Assembly: GCA_029977865.1 (NCBI GenBank)
Contig: JAPOKA010000030.1
Location: forward strand, 1 to 33,280
Direction of reading: 5' to 3'
DNA: 33,280 nucleotides
Origin: a bacterium
Lineage (GTDB): Bacteria > Planctomycetota > Phycisphaerae > Phycisphaerales > SM1A02
The notes below the pieces were generated by a model, which did no database searches, was not told the origin of the DNA, and saw only the letters and a program-made list of their open reading frames with translations. This document shows positions 33,090 to 33,280 of the stretch, one piece after another. Position 1 is the stretch's first letter; every line of letters starts with the position of its first letter. Made by a program: the position numbers and the translations under genes.

Positions 33090-33176
33090 GCGAGAAAGCA
33101 GCAGACAAGCCGGAAGAAGAGGAAGAAGGAACAAGAGAACAGGAGAGATGGAAGATGGGAAGAGGGAACTCAAGGA
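33090..33176 (-). other. Polypyrimidine tract between the FGE-type gene and the Avd-like ORF
   Basis: On the minus strand this stretch is almost entirely C and T (e.g. ttccttcttcctcttcttcc), beginning at the stop codon of the FGE-type protein and ending shortly before the Avd-like ORF. Its G+C content is far below the surroundings, and it makes no credible protein. Pyrimidine-rich spacers after the variable region have been seen in other DGR loci (general recollection, not checked). Confidence 0.6.
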
Positions 33177-33280
33177 GTCCTCGCGACACGAAACCCGAAG
33201 TTGAGGTTGACGTTGCCGGGGGCGCTGAAGCGGCGGAACGACGCACGACAGTAGTTTGAGAAGTCGCCCCAGCTCCCGCC
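33170..33280 (-). CDS. C-terminus of an FGE-sulfatase/C-type-lectin-fold protein, probable DGR variable protein (partial)
   Basis: From the right edge the minus strand reads GGSWGDFSNYCRASFRRF, then SAPGNVNLNFGFRVARTP and TGA at 33170-33172 (36 residues). This is the closing segment of formylglycine-generating-enzyme/sulfatase-modifying-factor domains ('GGSW....CR.a.R....P.....GFRv'). The same fold is the commonest target of DGRs, with the variable region at exactly this C-terminal stretch. Between GGSW and GFRV, 19 of 24 codons end in C, as expected for sites derived from AAC codons in a template repeat. The fixed residues use rarer T-ending codons (TGT CGT, TTT CGT, ACT CCT). High-GC hosts also favour C-ending codons, so this alone is not proof. 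The N-terminal bulk of the gene is outside the window. Confidence 0.82.
   Translation of the reverse strand, partial: GGSWGDFSNYCRASFRRFSAPGNVNLNFGFRVARTP

Noticed and set aside
33046-33246. A minus-strand 66-codon frame through the FGE-type gene end and the pyrimidine tract
   Set aside because: It runs in a different frame from the GGSW...GFRV protein and yields Ser/Pro/Leu simple sequence; it is a shadow.
1-33280. CRISPR arrays, insertion sequences, transposases, integrases or att sites
   Set aside because: No regular repeat-spacer pattern, transposase motif or flanking inverted repeats with target duplications were seen; the tRNA-Leu gene has no repeated 3' end nearby.

Overview
The window looks like chromosome of a high-GC, Gram-negative-type bacterium, most probably a planctomycete of the Phycisphaerae. 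The pointers are strong G/C bias at third codon positions, a secreted protein ending in a VPAPGAIALLGFAGL-SRRRR tail (a PEP-CTERM-like sorting signal common in that group), very long pseudopilins, a SpoIID-domain lipoprotein, and a formylglycine-generating-enzyme (FGE)-type protein at the right edge. This placement is inference; no rRNA or other phylogenetic marker is present.

Left part (1-6,000): the end of an unidentified + strand gene, a secreted protein resembling peptidase-MA-like (DUF1570-type) proteins without a visible HExxH, a SpoIID/LytB-domain lipoprotein, an 85-aa unknown protein, a stand-alone response-regulator receiver, and a two-helix membrane protein with a bacterial PH domain. 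The 3' end of the PH gene is repeated, slightly diverged, just downstream.

Centre (6,002-22,823, all minus strand): a type IV pilus / type II secretion-like assembly cluster. In transcription order it has a GspE/PilB-type ATPase, a PilT-type ATPase, a second GspE/PilB-type ATPase, a GspF/PilC platform protein, five prepilin-like proteins and a 1,702-aa GspK/PilX-like protein. From gspF onward the genes are packed with 1-4 nt overlaps or gaps of 1-14 nt, so they are probably one translationally coupled operon. No secretin, GspC/L/M or prepilin peptidase is in the window.

Right part (22,895-32,755): a stand-alone CoaB-type protein, a lipoprotein with prenyltransferase/squalene-cyclase-type repeats coupled to a HlyD-like adaptor, the oxidative pentose-phosphate pair gnd-zwf, the PEP-CTERM-like protein, a tRNA-Leu(TAA), an exported MsrB-MsrA fusion, and an ApbE flavin-transferase lipoprotein. 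Several of these act in the envelope: methionine sulfoxide repair, flavinylation and efflux or adaptor functions.

Right edge (32,756-33,280): the most interesting segment. Reading leftward on the minus strand there is the C-terminus of an FGE-sulfatase/C-type-lectin-fold protein whose last codons look like the variable region of a diversity-generating retroelement (DGR), then a pyrimidine-rich spacer, then a 50-aa ORF with the signature of the DGR accessory protein Avd, cut off by a TAG codon. No reverse transcriptase or adenine-rich template repeat was seen in the window. The locus is therefore either a remote target served in trans or the decayed remains of a DGR.
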